Of a stretch of DNA of 64,000 nucleotides, positions 23,634-32,605 are shown in pieces. Under the pieces are notes generated by a model. That model saw only the letters and a list, made by a program, of their open reading frames with translations. It made no database searches and was not told the DNA's origin. A program made the position numbers and the translations under genes. The DNA comes from Prevotella sp. (GTDB lineage: Bacteria; Bacteroidota; Bacteroidia; Bacteroidales; Bacteroidaceae), in the NCBI GenBank assembly GCA_015060535.1, contig SUYH01000008.1:62001-126000 (forward strand). Reading direction: 5' to 3'. Numbering within the stretch: position 1 is the stretch's first letter; each line of letters begins with the position of its first letter.

Positions 23634-24764
23634 TCATAGAAAGCGCATTTTAAACCACAGGGCAAAGACTGGGTCGGTGATATATAGTAGTTTTAGCTCT
23701 GAATAGGCTAGGTCGCGCTCTTTAAGTGCTTCTCGCAGCCTGACGATGTTTGAAGGACTGCCCAAATCGAAATTACGGCGTACTGCTGTCTCGGAATAGC
23801 CCGAATGGATGCCGGAGACGATAGCCCGGAGCATGTTCATCTGATAGACGGTCAGCGGTTCTATCTGCTGCATAAACAGGGCTTCGTTGGCAAGCAGCAG
23901 TTCGCGTACCGACTCCCTCAGCACTTCCTCGGTTGCCGTCGTTCCTGGTTCAAGGTGGTTCAACACGATAGATGCCAGTTGCTGCACATATGACGGGTAG
24001 TCATCGACGACCTTACAGATGCTGTTGGCCAATGCTGCGCTAATATGGCGACCGGCATCCGAGAAATGGCTGACAATGTAGTCTGTCCAGTCTGCTGTAG
24101 GTATCTTCTCTAACCATATCAAGTCGCCAAACTGGTAAAACGGCATGCTGCGGTTCATAAAGATTTTGCTCATCATGTGGCGCTTGCTGCCAAAAAGACA
24201 GTAGGATGCGTAATGGTGATGCTGCCATGCCGCACGCAGCCGCCCCTGCACATGCTTGGTGTCGGCAAACTCGCCCACTTCCTGAAACTCGTCGATACAG
24301 ACCACAATACGCCGCTGCTTGCGCTGGGCAATGGTCTCTACCAGATTGAGTATCTCCTCTGGCGAGTGGGTCTGAGGGGTGATGCCCAGCGAGACATTCA
24401 CCTCTTGGGTAGGGTCTAACGGAATGCCGATCTTGGGGGTTAGGCGGGCCAGGAAGTCACGGGCCTCCTCCATCCACTGCTGAACCTTCGTGGCGGTTTG
24501 CTTCAACACGGCGGCGGCCAGCATGTTGTAGAATTCATATTCCGTCTTACAGCCGAAAATGTCTAACCTGACGATGATGATGTCTGTTTCTGATAGGCTC
24601 CGACAGACGTAGTTTACCAGAGACGTCTTGCCATAGCGTCGTGGTGAGATAAGGATAGAGTTGATGCCATTTTCGAAGTTGGCCTTCAGATGACGGATTT
24701 CAGCTTCCCTACCTGTGAAGTTATAGTCGGTGACAGCTACACCATAAACAAAACTTTTCTTCAT
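23634..24764 (-). CDS. AAA/STAND-like ATPase (ATPase_2 family), second copy
   Basis: A 376-residue P-loop protein. Walker A is SPRRYGKTS (about residues 40-48), Walker B is RIVVCIDEFQEV. The N-terminus NFTGREAEIRHL is the usual start of this family. The C-terminus looks like a winged helix (SETAVRRNFDLGSPSNIVRL). It resembles the protein at 5451 in layout but is clearly diverged. The family has no agreed role; some members appear beside toxin or membrane-stress genes. Its promoter region holds a perfect inverted repeat (24765-24793) and a tandem 15-base repeat (24811-24840), so tight regulation is likely. Confidence 0.85.
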   Translation of the reverse strand: MKKSFVYGVAVTDYNFTGREAEIRHLKANFENGINSILISPRRYGKTSLVNYVCRSLSETDIIIVRLDIFGCKTEYEFYNMLAAAVLKQTATKVQQWMEEARDFLARLTPKIGIPLDPTQEVNVSLGITPQTHSPEEILNLVETIAQRKQRRIVVCIDEFQEVGEFADTKHVQGRLRAAWQHHHYASYCLFGSKRHMMSKIFMNRSMPFYQFGDLIWLEKIPTADWTDYIVSHFSDAGRHISAALANSICKVVDDYPSYVQQLASIVLNHLEPGTTATEEVLRESVRELLLANEALFMQQIEPLTVYQMNMLRAIVSGIHSGYSETAVRRNFDLGSPSNIVRLREALKERDLAYSELKLLYITDPVFALWFKMRFL

Positions 24765-24793
24765 AACTTTGCTGGGTTTTACTCAGCAAAGTT
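24765..24793. promoter_or_regulatory. Inverted repeat between -7 box and start of the second AAA ATPase
   Basis: AACTTTGCTG (24765-24774) and CAGCAAAGTT (24784-24793) are perfect reverse complements with 9 bases between. The distal arm overlaps the minus-strand -7 box TAACTTTG (24787-24794). The proximal arm touches the start codon (24764). Confidence 0.7.
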
Positions 24794-24810
24794 AAGAAGA
24801 ATTCTCCAAT

Positions 24811-24840
24811 TTCACAAGCGTGTGATTCACAAACGTGTGA
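24811..24840. promoter_or_regulatory. Tandem 15-base repeat over the -33 region of the second AAA ATPase promoter
   Basis: TTCACAAGCGTGTGA (24811-24825) and TTCACAAACGTGTGA (24826-24840) differ at one base, and each is a near palindrome (TTCACA...TGTGA). The predicted minus-strand -33 TTG (24815-24817) is inside copy 1, 20 bp from the -7 box. This looks like a repressor or activator site. Confidence 0.72.
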
Positions 24841-24943
24841 AATTTAAGGATTATTATCAAAAAACATCGGGCTACGTCTCGGCAAAATAAATAAACGAGT
24901 TTCTTTGTTTTGCTCTCGACTTTTTTAAAAGTACCCTACATGG

Positions 24944-25138
24944 ATGAGTATGGCTAATATGACGGCTGCCAACATAAGGACTATCATGAGGACAAAGACC
25001 ACGGTCAATATCCGGCAGCATATCACCCGTATCGTCTGCGGTTTCCTGCCCGCAGGGCGTCGCATCCCAGGCCGCCACATCATCTATGATGTCTGCGACG
25101 GTGTGAAGGCCGTCTGGCAGAAAGGCTTCAAACCATAA
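24944..25138 (+). CDS. Possible small basic peptide (doubtful)
   Basis: A 64-codon frame reads MSMANMTAANIRTIMRTKTT and ends DVCDGVKAVWQKGFKP. It is rich in Arg and Lys with no hydrophobic segment or leader-like double glycine. An AT-rich stretch with the CTCTCGACTTTTTT motif precedes it at about 24915, but no TAnnTTTG box is seen. It could be a real small protein, a decayed gene tail or chance. I see nothing else in 24841-25190. Confidence 0.22.
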   Translation: MSMANMTAANIRTIMRTKTTVNIRQHITRIVCGFLPAGRRIPGRHIIYDVCDGVKAVWQKGFKP

Positions 25139-25197
25139 CTTTTCTGTTGTTGTTGAAAAAAATAGAGTAGGATGGTGTGATTATGTTGGAAAATTAT

Positions 25198-25205
25198 TAT
25201 CTTTG
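25198..25205 (+). promoter_or_regulatory. -7 box of the phosphatase-exporter operon
   Basis: TATCTTTG, 28 bases upstream of the ATG at 25234. It is the only clear promoter before the seven exporter genes. Confidence 0.65.
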
Positions 25206-25233
25206 CAGGCGATTACGCTAACAAAATGACAAA

Positions 25234-26439
25234 ATGATGACTGAATTACCATCTGGAAGTTTTCCCTCCGTCGCCTCTATGCAGACCCGCTGGAAGACGG
25301 CCTTTCTCTTGCTCCTTGTAGTGTTCCTGTCGCTGGCGACCTCGTGTACTAATGAGGACAATGCCGTTGTCGACGAGCCGTTGCTGCGTGGCGTCATATC
25401 CTCTTATAATAAATATGATGGTGCCATGTTGGATTTCACCAAGGAAGACATGGCGAGTGCCGGGTTCGCATTGGGCGATGTCCTCGCCGTCACCATCGAC
25501 GGCAAGACATACGACATGCCTTACTACGACGGTTACTACACCCGTAGCGGTGAATTCCTGTTCGTAGCCTATCCCAGCTATACCACCATCTGCTTCACCG
25601 CCAGCAATACCGGACTGCCCTCGGAGCTTCTCGGTCTGGTGGGGCATGCTGTCACCGTCAAGATGAAGGAGAAGGGTGGGAGTCTCACCATACAGAACGC
25701 CATGAGCATGAAATACTCCAACGACCGCAAGGACTATCCTGCCCTCAGCGATGCCGAGTATGCCAATGCCCGCGTCGTACATGCCGGCAACATTGCCAGC
25801 GGCGTGCTGTACCGCTGTTCGACACCGTTTGCCAACCTCACTTACCGCGCCTACTATGTGGCAGACTACCTGGAAAGTCAGCAGGTGAAGACCATCCTCA
25901 ACCTCGCAGATACCGAGGAGAAGATGCAGAGTTATGAGATGCCTACCTTCAGCCGCTCACTCTGGGAAGGTGGCAATGTCATCCTGTGTCCGCTGAAGGC
26001 AGATCCTACGGCAGCCGACTTCAACAACCGGCTGATTGAGGCGTTGAAGGAGTTGTCGACACGTCCCGCCCCCTACGTTGTGCATTGTTTGGAGGGCAAG
26101 GACCGTACCGGCTATGTGTGCGCCCTGCTCGAAGGACTCTGCGGTGCGACGTATGAGGAGATTGTGGCCGACTATCTGGTGACCTATCACAACTACTATA
26201 ACGTCAACACGACCAGCAATCCTGAGACCTGCGACGCCCTGATCACGCTGAAGCTCAACCCGTGCCTGCTGCATTATGCCGACGTCACCGACGAGGCGCT
26301 GTTGCCCAGTATCGACTACGCCAAGGCGTTTGCCGCCTATCTGCTTGCTCACGGCATGAGTCAGCAGCAGCTCGACGCCCTGGTTCAGGTGCTGACTTCG
26401 CCCTTGCCCCTGATGTTTCGCTTGCGAAACTTGAATTAA
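25234..26439 (+). CDS. Tyrosine/dual-specificity phosphatase-like lipoprotein
   Basis: A 401-residue protein with a lipoprotein signal ending ATSC (Cys38). The C-terminal half holds the phosphatase signature HCLEGKDRTGY (C-x5-R, about residues 288-298), with NLADTEEKM upstream, as in the Y_phosphatase3 family of secreted protein-tyrosine or phosphoinositide phosphatases. The region at residues 55-150 (GDVLAVTIDGKTYDMP and following) resembles the C-terminal beta domain of SAM hydrolase-like proteins; this is a tentative reading. The exporter gene follows 27 bases later, so they are probably one operon. ATG at 25237 or 25279 are weaker starts. Confidence 0.8.
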   Translation: MMTELPSGSFPSVASMQTRWKTAFLLLLVVFLSLATSCTNEDNAVVDEPLLRGVISSYNKYDGAMLDFTKEDMASAGFALGDVLAVTIDGKTYDMPYYDGYYTRSGEFLFVAYPSYTTICFTASNTGLPSELLGLVGHAVTVKMKEKGGSLTIQNAMSMKYSNDRKDYPALSDAEYANARVVHAGNIASGVLYRCSTPFANLTYRAYYVADYLESQQVKTILNLADTEEKMQSYEMPTFSRSLWEGGNVILCPLKADPTAADFNNRLIEALKELSTRPAPYVVHCLEGKDRTGYVCALLEGLCGATYEEIVADYLVTYHNYYNVNTTSNPETCDALITLKLNPCLLHYADVTDEALLPSIDYAKAFAAYLLAHGMSQQQLDALVQVLTSPLPLMFRLRNLN

Positions 26440-26466
26440 TAAAAAAAATATAAAGACACAGTAGCG

Positions 26467-27309
26467 ATGAAAGAAGAGAAGAATGTATACAACTCACCGT
26501 CGGAGATGGCCGACCATTTGAAGATTACCTACGTTCCCACCTATCTGTTGGCAACGGCAGTAGCCCTGCTCATTGCCGCATTCATCGTATGGGGTTTCCT
26601 AGGCAATGTGAGCGACAAGGCTTACTATTCCGGGGTGATATTCCCCATTGAGGGTACAAGTGACATCACGCTGCCCAACGACGGTATCGTGCGCAAGATG
26701 CTGGTTCACAACGGAGACAGTGTACACCAGGGACAGACGGTGGCGATGGTCTCCATCAACGGAAGCTACAGTTTCCTGACGAGCACGATGGACGGTCTGG
26801 TCATCAGCGTGAAGGGTGTCAGCGAGCCCTTTGAGGCCTTCGAGCCCATCGTGAGTGTCGTCAGGGGCGGTGCTGCCAACCGCCAGACGCAGCTCATCGC
26901 CTATGCTGGCATGGAGGCCCAGCGTCATCTGCGCGTCGGTATGGAGGCTCAGGTATGGCCTGCCAACGAGAAACGCGACGAGATAGGCTACGTGCGCGGC
27001 CGCATAAGTAAGGTGGTGCGCTATCCTGCCAAAATAAGCAAGATCAACCAGAAGCTAAAGTCGGAAGACCTGGCCCAGCGCCTCATGGCCGATGGTGAGG
27101 ACATGGTCTATGAGGTGCGCATCAACCTGCAGCGCGACCCCGCCGACTCGACCCACTACGACTGGTCGTTCGGCAAGCCCGACGATGTGAGCATGGAGAT
27201 AGGCACCTACTGCTCCGTCCTCACCGAGACCCGCCGTTGCAGCATGTTCCAGTATCTCTTCGAGTCGTCGCGCACCCACTTCCGTAATTTCCAGCAAATG
27301 TTCGAATGA
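26467..27309 (+). CDS. HlyD-type adaptor, NHLM-like exporter
   Basis: A 280-residue protein with one N-terminal TM segment (YLLATAVALLIAAFIVWGFL) and a lipoyl-like half (NDGIVRKMLVHNGDSVHQGQ). It lacks the long coiled-coil hairpin of classical HlyD. That size and layout resemble the NHLM_micro_HlyD type found with peptide exporters that use two ABC proteins. It should connect the ABC proteins to the periplasm. Its stop overlaps the next ATG by four bases, so it is translationally coupled to ABC-1. The C-terminal part (DVSMEIGTYCSVLTETRR) closes the beta domain. Confidence 0.8.
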   Translation: MKEEKNVYNSPSEMADHLKITYVPTYLLATAVALLIAAFIVWGFLGNVSDKAYYSGVIFPIEGTSDITLPNDGIVRKMLVHNGDSVHQGQTVAMVSINGSYSFLTSTMDGLVISVKGVSEPFEAFEPIVSVVRGGAANRQTQLIAYAGMEAQRHLRVGMEAQVWPANEKRDEIGYVRGRISKVVRYPAKISKINQKLKSEDLAQRLMADGEDMVYEVRINLQRDPADSTHYDWSFGKPDDVSMEIGTYCSVLTETRRCSMFQYLFESSRTHFRNFQQMFE

Positions 27310-29060
27310 TGAAAGGAAAACTAGGAGATAAGAAATCCAGTCTGTCGATGTTGTCGGCATTCAGCTATTTCTTGAAGGGTAATTTGGTCTTTGCCCTCAG
27401 CGGCATCATACTCATTGCCATTGACGCTGTATTTACCGTATTCCCGCCACTGTTCCAGCAGGTATATACCGACAGGATCATCACCCAGAAGAACCCGGAA
27501 TGGTTTACACCGTTGATGGTCATCTATGTTCTGCTCTTCGTGCTTGAACTTATAATATGGATTGCTTTCTCCGTTCTGCGCCGGAAGAGCCAGGCCAGGA
27601 TCAACATCACCACGTCGGCCAACTATCTGTGGACGGTACTGAAACTGCCAATGACCCTGCTCACCCAGTTTTCGCCGGGCGAGCTGGTGGCCCGTTATTC
27701 CTCCATCTCTAAGACCACCAGGTTGATGGACTACGCCCTGCCTGCTGTCAGCGTCATCATCCTGCCCATTATCTGCTGCTACCTTGTCATGCTCTTCAAC
27801 TGGAAACTGGGACTGCTGGAAATATTCTCCATCCTGTTGCTGGTCTTCGTGATGCGCAGGACCTCCACGCTCCAGAAGAAGATCGCCATGAAGTCGGAGG
27901 TAACAGACGCCCGTTTGCAGAACGTCACGATGACTGGCATGGGAAACCTGGAGACCATCAAGTCGCTGGGTGGCGAACGCGCCTTCTATGCACAATGGGA
28001 GAAGGCTTTCGCACAGTCGATGAATGCACGTATAACCACCCTCTCCACCTCCATTTACATCAAAGCCCTACCTGACATCGTGTTGCAGCTCACCAACGGT
28101 CTCATCCTCTGCCTTGGCACATGGCTTATCCTGCAAGGCGAGATGACGCCGGGTATGATTCTGGCCTCTCAGGGACTCATCAACCAGACCCTCTACCCCA
28201 TCAACAGGACTATTGACAGCGTGCAGACCTTCCTGAGAATCAGCTCATCCATCCAACGCCTGAAAAGCGTGACCGACTGCAACAAAGAGATTGCGGAGCT
28301 GCACCTGCCTGACGGCGACGAGTTGCCTGACATGGCAAAGCTGACGGGCGAGATAGAGCTGCGCGACGTCACCTTCGGCTACGACCGCAGCCTGCCGCCC
28401 ATCCTCAACCACTTCTCGCTGAAGATCAAGGCCGGCGAGCGCATCGCCCTGGTAGGCCCGTCGGGCTGCGGCAAGAGTACGGTGCTGAGCCTTGTTTCCG
28501 GCCTCTATGAGCCATGGGAGGGCGAGGTGCTCTTCGACGGCAAGCCCCGCAAGGCCATCGACCGCATGACATTCGTCAACTCTGTCTCTGTGATCAATCA
28601 GGACGTGACACTCTTCGAAGGCACCATTGCCGACAATGTCAAGATGTGGGACGAGTCGATTGAGGACTTCGCCATGATGATGGCTTGCAGCGATGCACAG
28701 ATCCATGAGGAGATCATGGAACGCCCGGGTGCCTATCAGGGTGTGGTAGCTGAACGCGGCAAGAACTTCAGCGGCGGTCAGCGGCAGCGCATAGAGATAG
28801 CCACCGCCCTGGCCAAGGAGCCCACCATCCTGCTGATGGACGAGGGCACCTCGGCACTCGACCCCAAGGCGGAAGCCAGACTGATGACTAATCTCTATGG
28901 GATGGGCATCACCCTCATCATGATTGCCCATCGCCTGTCGACCATTGCCGACTGCGACCAGATATACGTAGTAGAACAAGGACGCATCACCCAGCACGGC
29001 ACCCATGACGAGCTGAGCCGGATGGACGGCCTGTACAGTAATCTCCTCAAATATGCCTGA
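27306..29060 (+). CDS. ABC exporter ATPase-permease, first type (copy A)
   Basis: A 584-residue half-size exporter. Residues about 20-310 hold the six-TM domain and the last 240 the ATPase. Motifs are Walker A GPSGCGKST, Q-loop VINQD, signature NFSGGQRQR, Walker B ILLMDEGTSALD and H-loop IMIAHRLST, all intact. There is no N-terminal C39 peptidase, so it should not cleave a leader. It resembles the NHLM_micro_ABC1 type without its protease. The ATPase half is almost identical to that of copy B (33449), while the membrane half is not. Confidence 0.85.
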   Translation: MMKGKLGDKKSSLSMLSAFSYFLKGNLVFALSGIILIAIDAVFTVFPPLFQQVYTDRIITQKNPEWFTPLMVIYVLLFVLELIIWIAFSVLRRKSQARINITTSANYLWTVLKLPMTLLTQFSPGELVARYSSISKTTRLMDYALPAVSVIILPIICCYLVMLFNWKLGLLEIFSILLLVFVMRRTSTLQKKIAMKSEVTDARLQNVTMTGMGNLETIKSLGGERAFYAQWEKAFAQSMNARITTLSTSIYIKALPDIVLQLTNGLILCLGTWLILQGEMTPGMILASQGLINQTLYPINRTIDSVQTFLRISSSIQRLKSVTDCNKEIAELHLPDGDELPDMAKLTGEIELRDVTFGYDRSLPPILNHFSLKIKAGERIALVGPSGCGKSTVLSLVSGLYEPWEGEVLFDGKPRKAIDRMTFVNSVSVINQDVTLFEGTIADNVKMWDESIEDFAMMMACSDAQIHEEIMERPGAYQGVVAERGKNFSGGQRQRIEIATALAKEPTILLMDEGTSALDPKAEARLMTNLYGMGITLIMIAHRLSTIADCDQIYVVEQGRITQHGTHDELSRMDGLYSNLLKYA

Positions 29061-29064
29061 CGCT

Positions 29065-31158
29065 ATGAAGAATATATTCCTTCAGCAGTTAGCCCAGCGC
29101 AGGGACGGCGACCGTAAGTCACTGAGCCAGACGATGGATGTATTGCGCTCCATGCTGGACAGGAAGCTGTGGAAGCAGATGGAGACTGACGAAGAGATGC
29201 CAACAGACATCGAGCAGATTGAGACGCTACTCGACAGCCATAACATTTTCTTCCGCTACGTCACGCTCTCTGACGGCTGGTGGTCGCGCTGTACGGGCTA
29301 CATGATTGGATTCATGGCCAACGACAACACCCCAGTCCTGCTCAAGCCCGGCTTTACGGACTATACGTTTATCCACCCGAAGACCGGTCAGGCCATGACG
29401 GCAAGCAAGAATGCCGACCAGCTGAAGCAGGAGGCGCTGATCAGCTGTACTCCTTTCCCAGAAGGGGAACTGACCGTAAAGCCCGTCATACGCTATGCCG
29501 TGAGTAGCCTGTGTTTGTATGATTACATCTTCACCATGATGGCCTGCGTAGGTGTCGCGCTGCTGACGATGTTCACGCCGTACGTGAGCAAACTGATATT
29601 CTCGGAGGTCATCCCCTCGGGCGATGCCGATCAGATCGTTCCCATCGCCACACTGCTCTTCAGCGCTGCTGCCGGACTGGTCATGGTGCAGGTAGCCCGA
29701 AACCTGGTGGTGGTGCGCATCAAGGACAAGGTGGAATATGCGCTGCAGACCGCCCTGATGTCACGCCTGCTGCTGTTGCCGACTACGTTTGCCAAGAGAT
29801 ATACGCCTGGCGACCTCTCCAACCGATTGCTGTCGCTGTCGCGTGTCAGTTCCAACCTGACGGCCGATTTCCTGTCTTCCATGCTGACCTTCCTCTTCTC
29901 TGCCATTCTGTTCTTCCAGTTCTTCGTCTATGGCGGCCCGCTACTCTATACTGGTGTCGCTGTCATCATGCTGCGCATCGCAGCCGTCTTACTGGAATAC
30001 TACTATACCAAGAAGGTGCAGCTGAATGTCAATGCGGCCAGCTCTCACCTCGTAGGTATGCTGTTTGCCCTCTTCTCAGGCATCCAGAAGATCAAGACCA
30101 CAGGATCTGAGTTCCGCGCCTTCCACCAATGGGCAAAGGCTTACGCTCCTTCCGAGATGTACAGCAGCCGCCAGCCACAGGTCAGCTTCTATATCACAGC
30201 CATCAGCTACTGCTTCAGGTTCCTGCCCATGATTGTGACGATGTGGGCGGCATGGTACTACCAGCTGTCGCTTTCCGACTATATCGCCTATTGTTCCGTC
30301 TTGCTACTTGTCTGCACTGCCGTTTCCAACTTGCAGGGCATCACGAAGATGGTGTCACGCCTGCTGCCTGAGATACAGCTCTGCCGTCCTATCATCGAGG
30401 CCAAGACGGAGGTCAAGACAGACAGCCATGTGGTGAAGGACATCACAGGACGGGTAGATATCCGAGGCCTGAAGTTCCGCTATGCCGACGACATGCCGTT
30501 GCTCTTCGACGGTCTCAACCTGAGCATCAACAGCGGCGACTACGTGGCACTGGTCGGCGGGTCGGGCTGTGGCAAGAGCACGCTGATGCGCCTGATGATG
30601 GGACTGGAGAAGCCGCTGGCGGGCTCCATCTTCTACGACCAGTATGACATCGCAGACATCAACCTGCGCAGCCTGCGCCAATATTGCATCGGCATCTGTA
30701 TGCAGGACGGTCAGCTCGTGGAGGGTACCATCCGTGATAACATCATCTTCAACAACCCGCTACTGACCGACGATGATGCGTGGGAGGCAGCTCGTCTGGC
30801 AGCGCTCGATGGCGACATCCGCAATTTCCCCTTGGGCATGGACACGCCTATCACAGTCGATGGCAAAGGCGTTTCAGGCGGACAGCGGCAGCGCATCCTC
30901 ATTGCCAGAGCGCTGGTCAGAAAGCCCAAAGTACTCTTCCTCGACGAGGCGACGTCGGCCCTCGACAATATCAGCCAGCACACCGTGGTAGAGAACCTGG
31001 CCCAACTGAAATGTACGCGCATCGTTATTGCCCACCGCCTGAGTACCATACAGAAGTGCAACCGCATCATCGTGCTGAAGAACGGGCGTGTGGAGGCCGA
31101 TGGCAATTTCCAGGAACTGCAGGCACAAGGCTATCTCCCAAACGACAAAGAACAGTAA
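29065..31158 (+). CDS. ABC exporter ATPase-permease, second type (copy A)
   Basis: A 697-residue protein. Residues 1-150 are a soluble domain (MKNIFLQQLAQRRDGDRKSL onward) that is not a C39 peptidase and resembles the N-terminal domain of NHLM_micro_ABC2. The TM domain and an ATPase follow: Walker A GGSGCGKST, Q-loop CMQDGQL, signature GVSGGQRQR, Walker B VLFLDEATSALD, H-loop IVIAHRLST. I chose 29065 because copy B starts at the matching place (35196); 29053 is an alternative overlapping ABC-1 by eight bases. It probably forms a heterodimer with ABC-1. Confidence 0.83.
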   Translation: MKNIFLQQLAQRRDGDRKSLSQTMDVLRSMLDRKLWKQMETDEEMPTDIEQIETLLDSHNIFFRYVTLSDGWWSRCTGYMIGFMANDNTPVLLKPGFTDYTFIHPKTGQAMTASKNADQLKQEALISCTPFPEGELTVKPVIRYAVSSLCLYDYIFTMMACVGVALLTMFTPYVSKLIFSEVIPSGDADQIVPIATLLFSAAAGLVMVQVARNLVVVRIKDKVEYALQTALMSRLLLLPTTFAKRYTPGDLSNRLLSLSRVSSNLTADFLSSMLTFLFSAILFFQFFVYGGPLLYTGVAVIMLRIAAVLLEYYYTKKVQLNVNAASSHLVGMLFALFSGIQKIKTTGSEFRAFHQWAKAYAPSEMYSSRQPQVSFYITAISYCFRFLPMIVTMWAAWYYQLSLSDYIAYCSVLLLVCTAVSNLQGITKMVSRLLPEIQLCRPIIEAKTEVKTDSHVVKDITGRVDIRGLKFRYADDMPLLFDGLNLSINSGDYVALVGGSGCGKSTLMRLMMGLEKPLAGSIFYDQYDIADINLRSLRQYCIGICMQDGQLVEGTIRDNIIFNNPLLTDDDAWEAARLAALDGDIRNFPLGMDTPITVDGKGVSGGQRQRILIARALVRKPKVLFLDEATSALDNISQHTVVENLAQLKCTRIVIAHRLSTIQKCNRIIVLKNGRVEADGNFQELQAQGYLPNDKEQ

Positions 31159-31162
31159 TGAT

Positions 31163-32605
31163 ATGAAGAAAAGCATCCACATACGCCTCTTGACAGGTTT
31201 GACATCACTCTGCTTGCTACCATTAGGTAGCTGGGGACAGACATCGCTGACCTTGAACGAGGTGATACGACTGGCGCAAGACAGTGCCATCACCGCCTTC
31301 CAGAGCCGGCAGGAATACCAAAGCCGACAAGCTTCCTACGAGGCTTTCGAGGCCCTGCGCAAGCCACAGCTGACGTTGAAGGTAGTACCCAACTACTCCC
31401 GCATCGTCAGCGACCCAACCCGCGACTACGTCTATCTGCGCAATTACGACATTTTCTCCACTTCGGCCCAGGTGCGGCTCACACAGAAGGTGCTGCCCTT
31501 TGGTGGCGAGGCATACGTCGGTACACAGGCCATCTGGAGCGAGTTTTTCCGCGAGAGCGCCTCAGGCTATCCCCGCCAGTTCGTGGCGAGTCCGCTGTTG
31601 ATAGGCTATAGCCATACCCTGCTGGGCTACAATCCCTTCCGATGGGAGAAACGGGTGGAAGACCAGCGTCTGCAGGCTGCCCGCCGCCAACATGAGTACA
31701 ACTTGCGTCGCATTGCCGAGGAGGCTGCCGTACGCTACTTCCACCTGGCCCGTCAGCAGCGGGTGTTGCAGATGCGGACAGATGAACTGCTCATGAGCGA
31801 CACCCTGCTGAGCATTGCCCGCGAGAAAGCCAGCATCGCCATTGTCTCGCTTGCGGAGTTGCACTCTATCGAGGTACAGCAGCAGAATGCCGCCAACTAT
31901 CTCGCTGTGGCCCGTCAGGAAGAGTTGAAGGCCAGGACAGCATTGGCGTCATTCCTGCGCATCAAGCCGACGCCTGAAATCCTGCCTCTGCTCGACATCC
32001 CCGAGACCCTGCCCCCCACCGACTATACGGCTTCAGAGGTGGCCGCACGTGCCATGAACAACAGCCCCGCCTACCAGCAGCAGTTGGCCGAGCTGACCGA
32101 AGCCCGTCATCAGGAAGACAAGACGCAAAAGGAACGGGGCGTCAACATCGGGGTTGACGTCAATCTGGGCCTGCAGCAGGTCAACAACACCTTCGGCAGT
32201 GCCTACAAGAACCAACAGGTTTATGCCCTGGGTGCTGTGCAGGTCACGATACCCTTGGTAGACCATGGTGCTGCCAAGAAGCGCTATGCCGCTGCCACGG
32301 CGTGGGTCGAGCGACAGGAGTCGGCACTCCAGGAAGTGGAGCGCCAGTTGGCTGAAGATGCCACCGTGACCCTGCAGAAGCTGCAGACCAGCAGGGCGCT
32401 GCTGACTACCACCCAGCGTACCGTCACCCTGGCGGAAGAGGCATACAACGAGACCGCCGACAACTATGCCAACGGTCTTTGCGATATCAACACCTTCACC
32501 CTGGCACAGTCGCGATGGGTCACGGCCTACAGCAACTACCTGACTGCCATGGAGGAGTTCTGGACAAACCACTATCATCTGCAAACCCTTGTAAACTATG
32601 AATAA
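31163..32605 (+). CDS. TolC-family outer-membrane efflux protein of the exporter
   Basis: A 480-residue protein with a signal peptide (MKKSIHIRLLTGLTSLCLLP, cleavage near SWG-QT). TLNEVIRLAQDSAITAFQSR is the typical TolC/OEP start, and two long helical repeat halves follow (AEEAAVRYFHLARQQRVLQM and TLAEEAYNETADNYANGLCD). It would give the two ABC-adaptor pairs an outer-membrane exit, so the system crosses the full envelope. The stop of ABC-2 is four bases upstream and the next adaptor gene overlaps its end by eight bases. Confidence 0.88.
   Translation: MKKSIHIRLLTGLTSLCLLPLGSWGQTSLTLNEVIRLAQDSAITAFQSRQEYQSRQASYEAFEALRKPQLTLKVVPNYSRIVSDPTRDYVYLRNYDIFSTSAQVRLTQKVLPFGGEAYVGTQAIWSEFFRESASGYPRQFVASPLLIGYSHTLLGYNPFRWEKRVEDQRLQAARRQHEYNLRRIAEEAAVRYFHLARQQRVLQMRTDELLMSDTLLSIAREKASIAIVSLAELHSIEVQQQNAANYLAVARQEELKARTALASFLRIKPTPEILPLLDIPETLPPTDYTASEVAARAMNNSPAYQQQLAELTEARHQEDKTQKERGVNIGVDVNLGLQQVNNTFGSAYKNQQVYALGAVQVTIPLVDHGAAKKRYAAATAWVERQESALQEVERQLAEDATVTLQKLQTSRALLTTTQRTVTLAEEAYNETADNYANGLCDINTFTLAQSRWVTAYSNYLTAMEEFWTNHYHLQTLVNYE

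Noticed and set aside
24944..25138. Precursor peptide of the NHLM-like exporter
   Set aside because: The frame has no leader-type region, no double-glycine site and no clear promoter. It is kept only as a doubtful small CDS.
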